Shown here one piece after another: positions 54,660-63,069 of a DNA stretch of 64,000 nucleotides. Both the position numbers and the translations under genes were made by a program. The notes beneath the pieces were generated by a model, which did not search any database, had not been told where the DNA came from, and saw nothing but the letters and a program-made list of their open reading frames with translations. This DNA comes from Ideonella paludis (GTDB taxonomy: Bacteria > Pseudomonadota > Gammaproteobacteria > Burkholderiales > Burkholderiaceae_C), in NCBI RefSeq assembly GCF_018069865.1, contig NZ_JAGQDG010000007.1, positions 62,001 to 126,000 on the forward strand. Reading direction: 5' to 3'. The first letter of the stretch is position 1. The number at the start of each line of letters is the position of its first letter.

Positions 54660-55151
54660 ATGGCCAAAAAGAAAGACAAGCACGTCAGCGAAACCCCCGC
54701 CACCCAATGGCTCAAAGCCCGGGGCGTGAGCTTCAGCACCCACCCCTATGACTACGTGGACAAGGGCGGCACCGCCGAGTCGGCCAAGCAACTGGGCTGG
54801 GACGAACACGCCGTCATCAAAACCTTGGTGATGCAAGACGACAAGGCCGAGCCGCTAATCATCTTGATGCACGGCGACAAGCAAGTCAGCACCAAAAATC
54901 TGGCCCGCGCCATCGGCGCCAAGAGCGTCGAGCCCTGCAAGCCCGAAGTGGCCCAGCGCCACAGCGGCTATTTGGTCGGCGGCACCTCGCCGTTTGGCAC
55001 CCGCAAAGACCTGCCGGTCTATGTGGAGCAAAGCATCCTGGCCCTGCCCGCCATCCTCATCAACGGCGGCCAGCGCGGCTACCTGGTGGGCATTGCGCCG
55101 GCGGTGTTGACGGAGGTGCTGGGGGCGAAGGCGGTGGGGTGTGCGATTTGA
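54660..55151 (+). CDS. ybaK: YbaK/EbsC-family aminoacyl-tRNA deacylase
   Basis: The start is ATG 54660 (MAKKKDKHVSETPATQWLK), 163 residues; the frame is open upstream without similarity. It has the YbaK pattern: VIKTLVMQDDKAEPLIILMHGDKQVSTKNLARAIGAKSVEPCKPEVAQRHSGYLVGGTSPFGTRKDLPVYVE and INGGQRGYLVGIAP, with the key Lys in IKTLV. YbaK hydrolyses Cys-tRNA(Pro). A GGCCGGC hairpin lies in the 104-bp gap before it. Confidence 0.93.
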   Translation: MAKKKDKHVSETPATQWLKARGVSFSTHPYDYVDKGGTAESAKQLGWDEHAVIKTLVMQDDKAEPLIILMHGDKQVSTKNLARAIGAKSVEPCKPEVAQRHSGYLVGGTSPFGTRKDLPVYVEQSILALPAILINGGQRGYLVGIAPAVLTEVLGAKAVGCAI

Positions 55152-55172
55152 GTGTTGACGGTGGGCAGGCCG

Positions 55173-55325
55173 TCATGTGCGGCTTCCCATTGCGTCCAAG
55201 GGGCTGCGCACCCCGCCGCCACCTGCTTTGAGCACGTGTGTGTAGATCATGGTGGTGGACACATCTTTGTGCCCGGCACATCTTGCACGGTGCGGCTGAT
55301 GTGAAATTCACCACCAGAGCGAACA
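55173..55325 (-). pseudogene. Integron integrase (IntI-type tyrosine recombinase) C-terminal relic
   Basis: On the minus strand the last ~34 codons read [16 protein letters not shown] then [12 protein letters not shown] and end at TGA (55175-55173). This is the IntI C-terminal region with the catalytic Tyr in MIYTHVL; generic XerC/D proteins lack the GVRSPLDA tail. Just upstream RTVQDV continues the similarity in another frame, so there is at least one frameshift. Further N-terminal sequence is lost: IS91-type transposase sequence begins within ~30 bp. The gene is dead. Confidence 0.82.
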
Positions 55326-55354
55326 AGGCAGCCGGCTAGAGGCGAGTCACGCTG

Positions 55355-55678
55355 CCCACGCTACAGTTCATCCGCCGTCTCTTGCTGCATGTACTGCCCG
55401 GCGGCACGAAGCGCATTCGTCACTATGGCGTCCTGCCCAATGGCTGCAAGAAGACGCAATTGGCGCAAGTACGCCAAGCACTGCATCAGCGTGCACCAAA
55501 CCCCCAGGCCACTGAATCGGCCAGAGACTTCATGGCGCGAGTGGCCCGCGTCAAGGTGAACGCCTGCCCGTGCTGCCAAGTGCCACTCAAGGTGGTGCAA
55601 AGCTTGGCTGGGCAAAATCACTTGCCTGTGTCGGGGCAAGGGCGTCCAACCACCACCGCCAATGGGCCGCCGCTGTGA
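55355..55678 (+). pseudogene. IS91-family transposase C-terminal relic
   Basis: The frame PTLQFIRRLLLHVLPGG then RIRHYGVLPNG is the conserved C-terminal part of IS91/ISCR (Y2, rolling-circle) transposases, followed by a basic region and CPCC near the end. The N-terminal two thirds, including the catalytic tyrosines and HUH motif, are missing, so it is a remnant. It is divergent from the integrase relic and probably destroyed the 5' half of that gene and its attI site. Confidence 0.78.
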
Positions 55679-55939
55679 CCCGATCCTACGGCGCACCCTC
55701 TCAGCCCGCTCTGTAGGCCGCATAGGGCGACCTTGCGCCCAAGCCCGTGCAACCGAGCGCAAGGCCTGCATTCCATCCACGGCATCCTAGAAACTGAGGA
55801 TGCCAAGCTCGCCGCTAGTGGCAAATCTGGAGTCTGCGGGCCTGGACGCTGGAGATAATGAGCAGCATCAGCGGGGGCAGGGGTATCAAACCCCCAGTAC
55901 ATACAGTCACCCTGCCTGCCACCGACTCCACATGGTTCA
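55679..55939. other. Unassigned sequence between IS91 relic and attC-like site
   Basis: No gene is supported. Two perfect 8-bp inverted repeats are visible: CCTTGCGC/GCGCAAGG (55731-55764) and GGCATCCT/AGGATGCC (55781-55804). The second could be part of an IS91-type terminus, which carries a small hairpin, but I cannot place the element end. Confidence 0.5.
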
Positions 55940-56022
55940 GTTCAACCGGTTTTATCTGCCGCGATCAGCGGCTATGCAGTCTCCAGCCTGGGTGGCGCGG
56001 CAGATTATCCTATTCGTTGGGC
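55940..56022 (+). other. attC-like integron recombination site
   Basis: An 83-bp imperfect palindrome begins with GTTCAAC (R'' form RYYYAAC) at 55940-55946 and ends with GTTGGGC (R' form GTTRRRY) at 56016-56022. These pair with two G-T wobbles. Inside, ATCTGCCGCG (55954-55963) and CGCGGCAGAT (55996-56005) pair perfectly around a 32-base centre. Length, box order and strand fit an attC site whose cassettes read to the right, away from the integrase relic on the minus strand. Confidence 0.6.
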
Positions 56023-56056
56023 TTCCTAGACTCACCACCGCTCACCCACAAGCCAA

Positions 56057-57577
56057 ATGACCAAACCCCGCGTCTTTATAGGATCGTCCGTCGAGGGACT
56101 AAGCATTGCGTATGCAGTACAGCAGAACCTTCTCCACGATGCAGAGGTGACGGTGTGGGCTCAAGGCGTCTTCGAACTCTCGAAGACTACGATCGAATCA
56201 CTTACCAGTGCACTGCAGGACAACGACTTTGCCGTCTTTGTCTTTTCCCCAGATGATCTGACAAAGATACGAAACACAAGCTCCCTGTCGGTACGCGACA
56301 ATGTGCTCTTTGAATTCGGGCTGTTTATCGGACGGCTAGGACGTGAGCGCGTCTACTTCCTACTCCCGACTTGTGGCGATCTGCACCTACCGACAGATCT
56401 CTTGGGAATCACACCCGGGCGCTACGAAAGCACTCGGTCAGACGCAAACATGCAGGCAGGAACTGGCGCTGTATGTCACCAAATTCTGACCCAGGTGAGA
56501 AAACTCGGTCTCGTTCCTGGCCGCTCTTCACCCAGGGCAAGCGGAGAAGAGGCTATTTCCGAAGCTGTCGCAAATAGATCATGGTTTCAGGATTTCTTCG
56601 ACAAGAAGTATGCGGCAGCGAAGCAAACTCTTGCAGACGAGGCCGCGACTCAAACGGGTGACGACGCAGTTGCGTCGCGCGCATTCATACTCATGTGTGA
56701 CTATCACTTAGGCGGCAAGTCGGATATCACGCCGCTGGTGCAGTTGGCTCGCGACAACTCCGGTAGTGCGCGCGTCCAGGTCGTTGTCGCGACTATTCTT
56801 CGTCTCGAAGGTCACGCCGGCAAAGCAATGGAGTTGCTATCAGAGGCAAGGACGCAGTTTCCTAGGAATGCCTCGATCACCCAAGCGATAGCTCGGGTTC
56901 ACGGTGATGTTGCGGACAACCAGAGCGCAATTGCGGAGCTAGAACGCTTTGGACCAGAGCAGTTCCCTAATGTGGCTATTGATCTTGCAGAGGCCCTGGA
57001 ACGCGAAGGAAAGCAAGCGGATGCACTACAAGTGATCCAGCGCTGTTATGTCCACCACCCGGCGCATAAAGGCCTCCGATTCAAGTACGCAAGAATCGCT
57101 CAAGATCTCGAGAAGCACGAGATCGCACTTGCTCTCTTTTCAAGCCTTCGCTATGAGGAACCCGACTCAATCGAGTATTGGGGCTATCTTGGAAACTCGT
57201 GCCTGCGATTGAATCTCTACGACGCAGCTCTGGCGGCCTATCGTCGAGCAGAGTCGCTCATGAAAGAAGGACAAAGCTCACAGTGGATCGTAGCGAACAT
57301 TGGCAACCTCCTTAGCAACAAGGACCTACCGACAGAGGCTTGCGTCTACTTGGAAAGGTCGCTGAAGCACGAACCTTTGTCGGAGTACGCGCACGATCGA
57401 ATGGCGGGTGCCCTGAAAAAGAAGGCAGCTGAGGAGAAACTATTGGAGAAGGCCAAAACAGAAGGCAAACGCCAGATTCGAGAGGCAGAGCTAAACCTGC
57501 TGGCGTCGCAAGCAGCTGCGATTCCATTGCCGAACGAGCTGGCTGCCGTTACGCTGACGCAAAACAAGGAGGCCTAA
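56057..57577 (+). CDS. TIR-like (PF10137 type) domain fused to TPR repeats; probable defence effector
   Basis: The 506-residue protein starts KPRVFIGSSVEGLSIAYAVQ and continues VFELSKTTIESL, DFAVFVFSPDD and RDNVLFEFGLFIGRLGRERVYFL, the pattern of CAP12/PycTIR-type TIR-like NADase domains (about residues 1-160). Glu86 in FEFG is the expected catalytic residue. Residues about 180-475 are helical tetratricopeptide-like repeats. There is no signal peptide or membrane segment. Codon use and GC content are clearly lower than in the neighbours, indicating transfer. The gene starts 35 bp after an attC-like site and its TAA lies in GCCTAAC, as in integron cassettes. TIR domains of this type act in anti-phage systems by degrading NAD+; the partner or trigger is unknown here. 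Confidence 0.85.
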   Translation: MTKPRVFIGSSVEGLSIAYAVQQNLLHDAEVTVWAQGVFELSKTTIESLTSALQDNDFAVFVFSPDDLTKIRNTSSLSVRDNVLFEFGLFIGRLGRERVYFLLPTCGDLHLPTDLLGITPGRYESTRSDANMQAGTGAVCHQILTQVRKLGLVPGRSSPRASGEEAISEAVANRSWFQDFFDKKYAAAKQTLADEAATQTGDDAVASRAFILMCDYHLGGKSDITPLVQLARDNSGSARVQVVVATILRLEGHAGKAMELLSEARTQFPRNASITQAIARVHGDVADNQSAIAELERFGPEQFPNVAIDLAEALEREGKQADALQVIQRCYVHHPAHKGLRFKYARIAQDLEKHEIALALFSSLRYEEPDSIEYWGYLGNSCLRLNLYDAALAAYRRAESLMKEGQSSQWIVANIGNLLSNKDLPTEACVYLERSLKHEPLSEYAHDRMAGALKKKAAEEKLLEKAKTEGKRQIREAELNLLASQAAAIPLPNELAAVTLTQNKEA

Positions 57578-57788
57578 CCCATCACAGGGACTTCCCTTCT
57601 CCTCAAGCGCCATCCGTAATGTTTTTCCTTTTGGAGTGGCATTCTTAACCTTGAAAATGAGTCGATGCCCGGGCTGCATTTGCTCGGCGTGACAGTGTTG
57701 TTGCAGAAGTCTTGGTAACTTCCCCAATGGGCACGGCTTTGAGACGCACAGCCGTTCGGCAATGGCTGCTCACTGCGCGGCGTTGGAC
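57572..57788 (+). other. Possible distal cassette boundary (GCCTAAC ... GTTGGAC)
   Basis: GCCTAAC (57572-57578) overlaps the TIR-TPR stop codon and GTTGGAC (57782-57788) has R' form. In a circular cassette GCCTAAC would pair with the upstream GTTGGGC with a single wobble. However, the 217-bp span is longer than usual attC sites and the inner arms (CACAGGGAC with GCTCACTGCG) pair poorly, so the right end of the cassette is uncertain. No gene is seen in the 262 bp between 57578 and 57839. Confidence 0.35.
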
Positions 57789-57839
57789 TAACCACATTCC
57801 CCCTGCCTCAGCCTGCAGCGATGCACGCCCACCTCCCCA

Positions 57840-58217
57840 CTAAACACTACACAAACCCACCAACGGCGAGTTGCCGCTCCCATCCACCGGAAAGAAGCCC
57901 TTCAAGCCGTGCACAAACATGGTGCTGTCGGTGGAGAAGGCCATGCTCCATTCGGGGAAGCGGCGGGCTTCGGCGGGGCGGCGCACCAGCAGCTCGATGC
58001 TGTGGTGGCGCGGGTCGCGCAGCAGGCTTTGCCATAGGGCGTCCAGGCTGTCGGTGGGGCCTTCCACGCATTGGGTGAATTGGCCGCGCAGGTAAAGCAG
58101 GTGCCCGGTGATGCCGAGGCGGGCATTGCGCTCTTGGGCTTGGGTCAGCAGATCAAAGAGTGGCCGCGGGTCCATCTCGCGGCTCGCTGTGGAGCGGTAA
58201 ACAAGGCGTTCAAGCAT
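57840..58217 (-). CDS. BLUF-domain blue-light photoreceptor
   Basis: The 125-residue protein is a single BLUF domain. Tyr7 (RLVYRST), Asn31 (ERNARLGITG), Gln49 (GQFTQCVEG), Trp90 and Met92 (FPEWSMAF) match the flavin-photocycle residues of AppA in identity and spacing. It binds FAD and senses blue light; being short, it must act through a separate partner. It stands alone, convergent with the TIR-TPR island and divergent from the CBS gene 221 bp away. Confidence 0.92.
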   Translation of the reverse strand: MLERLVYRSTASREMDPRPLFDLLTQAQERNARLGITGHLLYLRGQFTQCVEGPTDSLDALWQSLLRDPRHHSIELLVRRPAEARRFPEWSMAFSTDSTMFVHGLKGFFPVDGSGNSPLVGLCSV

Positions 58218-58438
58218 GGGCCGGGATTGTCCTGAGCCAGGCTGTCGGCGAATTGACGTTGCTCAGGGAGTGCCCGCATCAGTCAGCCCAACCATTTGCG
58301 TTAATCTTCGGGGCAGGGCTCCTGGCTTTGCCCGGGCAAAGTTCACCAGGTGGCCCTCTCAAGCGCAGCGTTCACCTTCCATGTCCCCACCGCGAGAGGG
58401 CTTGGCCCTTCACCAGCGGTTTATTGCAGAGGCTAGCC

Positions 58439-58867
58439 ATGAAACCTGTTTCCGTACTGTTGGCCAAACGCGCGTTGCCGGTGTGCAGCGTTCAGCCTGA
58501 CGACACTGTGTTCCATGCCCTGCAGGTGCTGGCCGAGCATGAGGTGGGTGCCCTGGTGGTGATGGAGGGCGATCAGTTGGTGGGGGTGATTTCAGAGCGC
58601 GACTACACCCGCAAAGTGGCTTTGCAGAACAAGAGCTCCAAAGACACCTTGGTGCGCGACATCATGACCCGCGACGTGCTGGTGGTGACCCCCAAGACCG
58701 GCACCCGGGCCTGCATGCAAACCATGCGCGAGAAGCGCATCCGCCACTTGCCGGTGGTGGACGCCGGCAAGGTAACGGGCATGATTTCCATCCGCGACAT
58801 CATGGACGACTTGCTCGAAGAGCACGAGCAGACCATTGCGCAGTTGGAGTCCTACATCGCCTCTTGA
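58439..58867 (+). CDS. CBS-pair domain protein
   Basis: The start is ATG 58439 (MKPVSVLLAKRALPVCSVQPDDTV); the frame is open upstream without similarity. The 142-residue protein consists of two CBS motifs (about 15-65 and 75-130), with GVISERDYTRKV and GMISIRDIMDDLL. CBS pairs bind adenosine nucleotides and sense energy state. It has no fused effector domain. Its stop abuts the stop of the convergent secreted-protein gene. Confidence 0.9.
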   Translation: MKPVSVLLAKRALPVCSVQPDDTVFHALQVLAEHEVGALVVMEGDQLVGVISERDYTRKVALQNKSSKDTLVRDIMTRDVLVVTPKTGTRACMQTMREKRIRHLPVVDAGKVTGMISIRDIMDDLLEEHEQTIAQLESYIAS

Positions 58868-59419
58868 TCAGCGGCCGCGTCCATGGCCGTGGCCGTGGGC
58901 TTGCTCGTAGCCACGGCGCTCTTCATAGCGGGGCGCGCCACGGCCGTCGGGCCGCTCGTCATGGCGGCGCATCTCGGGCTCATAGTGGCGGTGGTCGTGC
59001 TCGTAGCGCGGCTCATAGCGGGGCGGTGGTGGCGGTGCGGGCTGGTAGACCGGTGCAGGCCTGTAGGGGCGCAGCACATGCTGCTGGTACCACCGGTCTT
59101 GCACAAAGTAGACGGGCACGCCGCAGGCACCGTAGGCCGCGCAATGGCGGCTCCAGCGGCGTTGGTGGCCGGGTGGCACCCACATGTAGATGGGTTGCAC
59201 CGTGGGTGGCGGCGCATAAATGGCCACGGGCCGAGGCTGCACCACGACGGGGGCCGGGTAGCGGCCGATGTCGATGCGGCCGTGTACGCCGGGCTGGCTG
59301 ATGCCAATGGACACGCCCACATCTAAGGCCTGGGCGGGCAGGGCCAGGCTGCCTAGGGCGGCCACGCCAAGGGCGGTGAGGAAGCGCAGAGGGCTGGACG
59401 GGGTGGTGCGTGTGTTCAT
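58868..59419 (-). CDS. Exported Pro/Tyr/His-rich protein of unknown function
   Basis: The 183-residue protein has a signal peptide (about 1-31, AQA-L), a short glycine-containing beta region, a Pro-rich middle (VVVQPRPVAIYAPPP) and a conserved-looking patch with two Cys (HCAAYGACGVPVYFVQDRWY). A highly charged tail is rich in His, Arg, Tyr and Glu (HDHRHYEPEMRRHDE, HGHGHGRGR). The His-rich tail could bind metals. Similar short Pro/Tyr-rich exported proteins are common in Burkholderiales without known function. Confidence 0.72.
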   Translation of the reverse strand: MNTRTTPSSPLRFLTALGVAALGSLALPAQALDVGVSIGISQPGVHGRIDIGRYPAPVVVQPRPVAIYAPPPTVQPIYMWVPPGHQRRWSRHCAAYGACGVPVYFVQDRWYQQHVLRPYRPAPVYQPAPPPPPRYEPRYEHDHRHYEPEMRRHDERPDGRGAPRYEERRGYEQAHGHGHGRGR

Positions 59420-59496
59420 GCACCTGCCAACGGCGGGAGAGGCCGCCAGGTTGTCCGCACCGCCGGGGCTTTACCTCAGGTTACGGCTCGGCGTGC

Positions 59497-62400
59497 TCAA
59501 CCGCCGCCGTAAACAATCCTCGCCTTGCCCTCAAAGGCCACGGTTTTCCAGCGGGCTAAGGCGTCGTCGCTGGGCCAGATGCGGCCTTGCTCGCCCAGGT
59601 CGATCTCGGCCACGGCATCACTGCGCTCGACGCTCAGGCGCACGGTCAGGCCTTGGGTCAGGCGGCCTTCTTCGGTTTCTTCGACCTTGGCGGGGCTGCT
59701 GGCCACCAGCTCGCGCAGTTGCTGGGCCAGGGCCAGGCCTTGGGCCACGTTGCCGCGCGGGCACATTAGCTTCACGGCCAAGTGGCGGCCAAAGCGGGCG
59801 CGGGCGCCGGCCAGGTCCCACACTTGCTGCACGTTCAGGCGCAGGCCGCCGCTGAAGCGGTCGGGCTGCACCTTGCCTTGGATGATGACCAACTCGTCTT
59901 CCTTGAGCTGGTCTTTGTGTGCATCCAAAATGGTTTCGTTGGCCACGGCCTCGATGGGCTCGCTGTTGTCGTCCACCTTGAAGATGCCGACGCGGCCGCG
60001 CTGGCCGTTGATGACGCGCATCTCACTGACGATGCCGGCCAGCAGTTGCGGGTCGCGAGAATCAATGAGGTCGGCCACGCGCAGCGGCGCGAACTTGCGC
60101 ACCTCGGCCTCGTCTTGGTCAAACAAATGGCCTGAGAGGTAGAAGCCGATGGCGGTCTTTTCCAGCGAGAGCTTCTCGCGCACGCTGAAGGGCTCGGCGG
60201 CCACCAGCGGCGGCTCTTGCGTGGCCGAGCCGTGGCTGTCTTCCAGCATGTCAAACAGCCCGCCTTGGTTGGCATTGGCGGCCTGGGTTTCTGCCCACTC
60301 AAAGGCCAGGCCAATGCTGGCCAGGGTTTGCGCCCGGTCGGGGTGCAGCTCGTCAAAGGCACCGGCTTTGATCAGCGCGTCGACCACGCGTTTGTTGACC
60401 TTGCTCTTGTCGCAACGCCGGCAAAAATCGAACAGGCTCTTGAAGGGGCCGTCGGCTTCGCGCGCGGCGACGATGGCTTCAATCGCGCCTTGGCCGGTGC
60501 CCTTGATGGCGCCCAAGCCATAGCGGATCTTCTTGCGGCCTTCCGCGCCCGGCATGGGCTCAAAGCGGTAGCGGCCGCGGTTGACGTTGGGCGGCTCGAA
60601 CTCGATCTTGAAGTTCTTGGTCGCGTCGTTCAGCAACACCCGCAGCTTGTCGGTGTCGCTGATTTCAATCGTCATATTGGCCGCGAAGAACTCGGCCGTG
60701 AAGTGCACCTTGAGCCAGCCGGTGTGATAGGCCAGCAGCGAGTAAGCGGCCGCGTGCGACTTGTTGAAGCCGTAGCCCGCGAACTTCTCCATCAGGTCGA
60801 AGATCTCGTCGGCCTTGTCTTGGCTGATGTTGTTGGCCGCAGCACCCTTGCGGAAGATCTCCCGGTGCTCGGCCATTTCCTCGGCCTTCTTCTTGCCCAT
60901 GGCCCGGCGCAGCATGTCGGCGCCGCCCAGGCTATAGCCGCCCAGCACCTGGGCGGTCTGCATCACCTGCTCTTGGTAGACCATGATGCCGTAGGTCTCC
61001 GAGAGCACCCACTCCACCATCGGGTGCGGGTACTCCACCGGCTCGCGGCCGTGTTTGCGCGCCACAAAGCTGGGGATCAGGTCCATCGGCCCCGGCCGGT
61101 ACAGCGCGTTCAGCGCAATCAGGTCTTCCAGGCGGCTGGGCTTAGCGTCGCGCAACATGCCTTGCATGCCGCGCGATTCAAACTGGAACACGGCTTCGGT
61201 CAGGCCATCGGAGAACAGCTTGTAGACGGCCGCGTCGTCCAGCGGAATGTTCTCGTAGGCGAAGTCCTTGCGCTCGGGGTAGCGGCTGGTGATGAACTCC
61301 TTGGCCACTTCCAAAATGGTCAGCGTGGCCAAACCCAAGAAGTCGAACTTCACCAGGCCAATGGCCTCGACGTCGTCTTTGTCGAACTGGCTCACCGCCG
61401 AGTCGCTACCGGGCTGTTGGTAGAGCGGGCAGAAGTCGGTGATCTTGCCCGGCGCAATCAGCACGCCTCCGGCGTGCATGCCGATATTGCGCACCATGCC
61501 TTCGACGCGGGCGGCCAGCGAGAGCAGCTCGGCCACTTCTTCTTCGGCGGCTTCGCGCTGCTCCAGCTCCGGCGCTTCCAGGCGGGCGTAGATCAGCTTG
61601 TCGTCGGGCTTCTCGGGCACTTTGGCCAGGGTCACCGTTTTGCCCGGCGGCGCCGGGATGAGCTTGGCAATGCTGTCCACATGGCCAAAGCCCATGCCCA
61701 GCACGCGGCCGATGTCGCGCAGCGCGGCCTTGGCCGCCATGGTGCCGAAGGTGGCAATCTGGCTCACCGCCTGGCGGCCGTATTTGTCCTTCACGTAGTC
61801 GATGACCCGGTCGCGGTTGGCCTGGCAGAAGTCGATGTCGAAATCGGGCATGGACACCCGCTCCGGGTTCAAGAAACGCTCGAACAGCAGGTTGTACTGC
61901 AGCGGGTCCAGGTCGGTGATCAGCAGCGCATAAGCCACCAGCGAGCCCGCGCCCGAGCCCCGGCCTGGGCCCACTGGGCAGCCGTTTTCTTTGGCCCACT
62001 TGATGAAGTCCGAGACGATCAAGAAGTAGCCAGGGAAGCCCATCTTGATGATGGTGTTGAGCTCAAACTCCAGCCGTTCCACATAGCGCGGGCGCTCGGC
62101 GTCGCGCTTGGCCACATCCGGGTAGAGGTGCTTGAGCCGCCCTTCCAGGCCGGCATAAGACTCTTGCCGGAAGAACTCCTCCATGGGCATGGGTTGGCCG
62201 TCTTCGAGCAGCGGCGTGGGGAAGTCCGGCAGGCGCGGCTTGCCCAGCACCAGGGTCAGGCTGCAGCGCTCGGCAATCTTCAGCGTGTTGGCAATGGCCG
62301 AGGGCAAGTCGGCAAACAGCGCCTCCATCTCGGCTTGCGTCTTGAAGTACTGCTCGCGACCAAAGCGCTTGATGCGCTTGGGGTTGGTCAGGGTCTCGCC

Positions 62401-63066
62401 TTCGGCCACGCAAACGCGGGCTTCGTGGGCGTCAAAGTCGTCCGGTGCAAAGAACTGCACCGGGTGGGTGGCCACCAGCGGCAATTGCAGCTCGGCGGCC
62501 AGCGGCACGGTGGCGCGCACCAGCGGCTCATGCTGGGGCAGGCCGCCGCGTTGAATCTCTAGGTAAAAGCGCTGAGGGAAGATCTCCGCAATCATGCGCG
62601 CCCCTTGCGCAGCGCGGGCGGTGTCGCCGGCCAGCAGGGCTTGGCCCACCAGGCCATGCTCGGCGCCTGAGAGCGCAATCAGGCCGTGGCCCAGCTCGCG
62701 CAGGTCGCTCCAGCGCACCCAAGCCTGCGCCTTCTGCACATTGGCCGTCCAGGCCCGCGCCAAAAGCTCGCTGAGGTTGTGATAGCCGTCGACGTTTTGG
62801 ACGATCAGCAGCAGGCGGCTGGCGGTTTTGTCCGAGGCGTCGGGGACGGGCTCTATCCAGCAGTCCGCCCCAATCAGCGGCTTGACGCCCTTGCCTCGGC
62901 AGGCCTTGTAGAACTTGACCGCGCCAAACAGATTGGCGAGGTCTGAGATGCCCAGCGCCACCTGCCCATCGGCTTTGGCCCCGGCTGCCGCATCGTCGAT
63001 GCGCAGCGTGCCGTCAACAACAGAGAACTCGGTGTGGGTGCGGAGGTGGACGAAGGGCATCGGCAA
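59497..63066 (-). CDS. dnaE: DNA polymerase III alpha subunit
   Basis: The 1189-residue replicative polymerase has an N-terminal PHP domain (PFVHLRTHTEFSVVDG), the palm motifs GPGRGSGAGSLVAYAL and PDFDIDFCQ (catalytic Asp residues), RPGPMDLIPSFVARKHG, GYGFNKSHAAAYSLLAYHT and the C-terminal OB-fold region. Full length for DnaE. It is essential for chromosome replication. It starts 3 bp after ychF on the same strand. ATG 63060 is an alternative start. Confidence 0.96.
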   Translation of the reverse strand: MPMPFVHLRTHTEFSVVDGTLRIDDAAAGAKADGQVALGISDLANLFGAVKFYKACRGKGVKPLIGADCWIEPVPDASDKTASRLLLIVQNVDGYHNLSELLARAWTANVQKAQAWVRWSDLRELGHGLIALSGAEHGLVGQALLAGDTARAAQGARMIAEIFPQRFYLEIQRGGLPQHEPLVRATVPLAAELQLPLVATHPVQFFAPDDFDAHEARVCVAEGETLTNPKRIKRFGREQYFKTQAEMEALFADLPSAIANTLKIAERCSLTLVLGKPRLPDFPTPLLEDGQPMPMEEFFRQESYAGLEGRLKHLYPDVAKRDAERPRYVERLEFELNTIIKMGFPGYFLIVSDFIKWAKENGCPVGPGRGSGAGSLVAYALLITDLDPLQYNLLFERFLNPERVSMPDFDIDFCQANRDRVIDYVKDKYGRQAVSQIATFGTMAAKAALRDIGRVLGMGFGHVDSIAKLIPAPPGKTVTLAKVPEKPDDKLIYARLEAPELEQREAAEEEVAELLSLAARVEGMVRNIGMHAGGVLIAPGKITDFCPLYQQPGSDSAVSQFDKDDVEAIGLVKFDFLGLATLTILEVAKEFITSRYPERKDFAYENIPLDDAAVYKLFSDGLTEAVFQFESRGMQGMLRDAKPSRLEDLIALNALYRPGPMDLIPSFVARKHGREPVEYPHPMVEWVLSETYGIMVYQEQVMQTAQVLGGYSLGGADMLRRAMGKKKAEEMAEHREIFRKGAAANNISQDKADEIFDLMEKFAGYGFNKSHAAAYSLLAYHTGWLKVHFTAEFFAANMTIEISDTDKLRVLLNDATKNFKIEFEPPNVNRGRYRFEPMPGAEGRKKIRYGLGAIKGTGQGAIEAIVAAREADGPFKSLFDFCRRCDKSKVNKRVVDALIKAGAFDELHPDRAQTLASIGLAFEWAETQAANANQGGLFDMLEDSHGSATQEPPLVAAEPFSVREKLSLEKTAIGFYLSGHLFDQDEAEVRKFAPLRVADLIDSRDPQLLAGIVSEMRVINGQRGRVGIFKVDDNSEPIEAVANETILDAHKDQLKEDELVIIQGKVQPDRFSGGLRLNVQQVWDLAGARARFGRHLAVKLMCPRGNVAQGLALAQQLRELVASSPAKVEETEEGRLTQGLTVRLSVERSDAVAEIDLGEQGRIWPSDDALARWKTVAFEGKARIVYGGG

Positions 63067-63069
63067 GAC

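Noticed and set aside
55173-55325. Generic phage or Xer-type recombinase
   Set aside because: The tail GVRSPLDA after YTHVLK is specific to integron integrases, and an attC-like site lies on the expected side.
60217-62562. 781-codon open frame antisense to dnaE
   Set aside because: It lies wholly within dnaE, whose catalytic motifs are intact; composition is that of a shadow frame.
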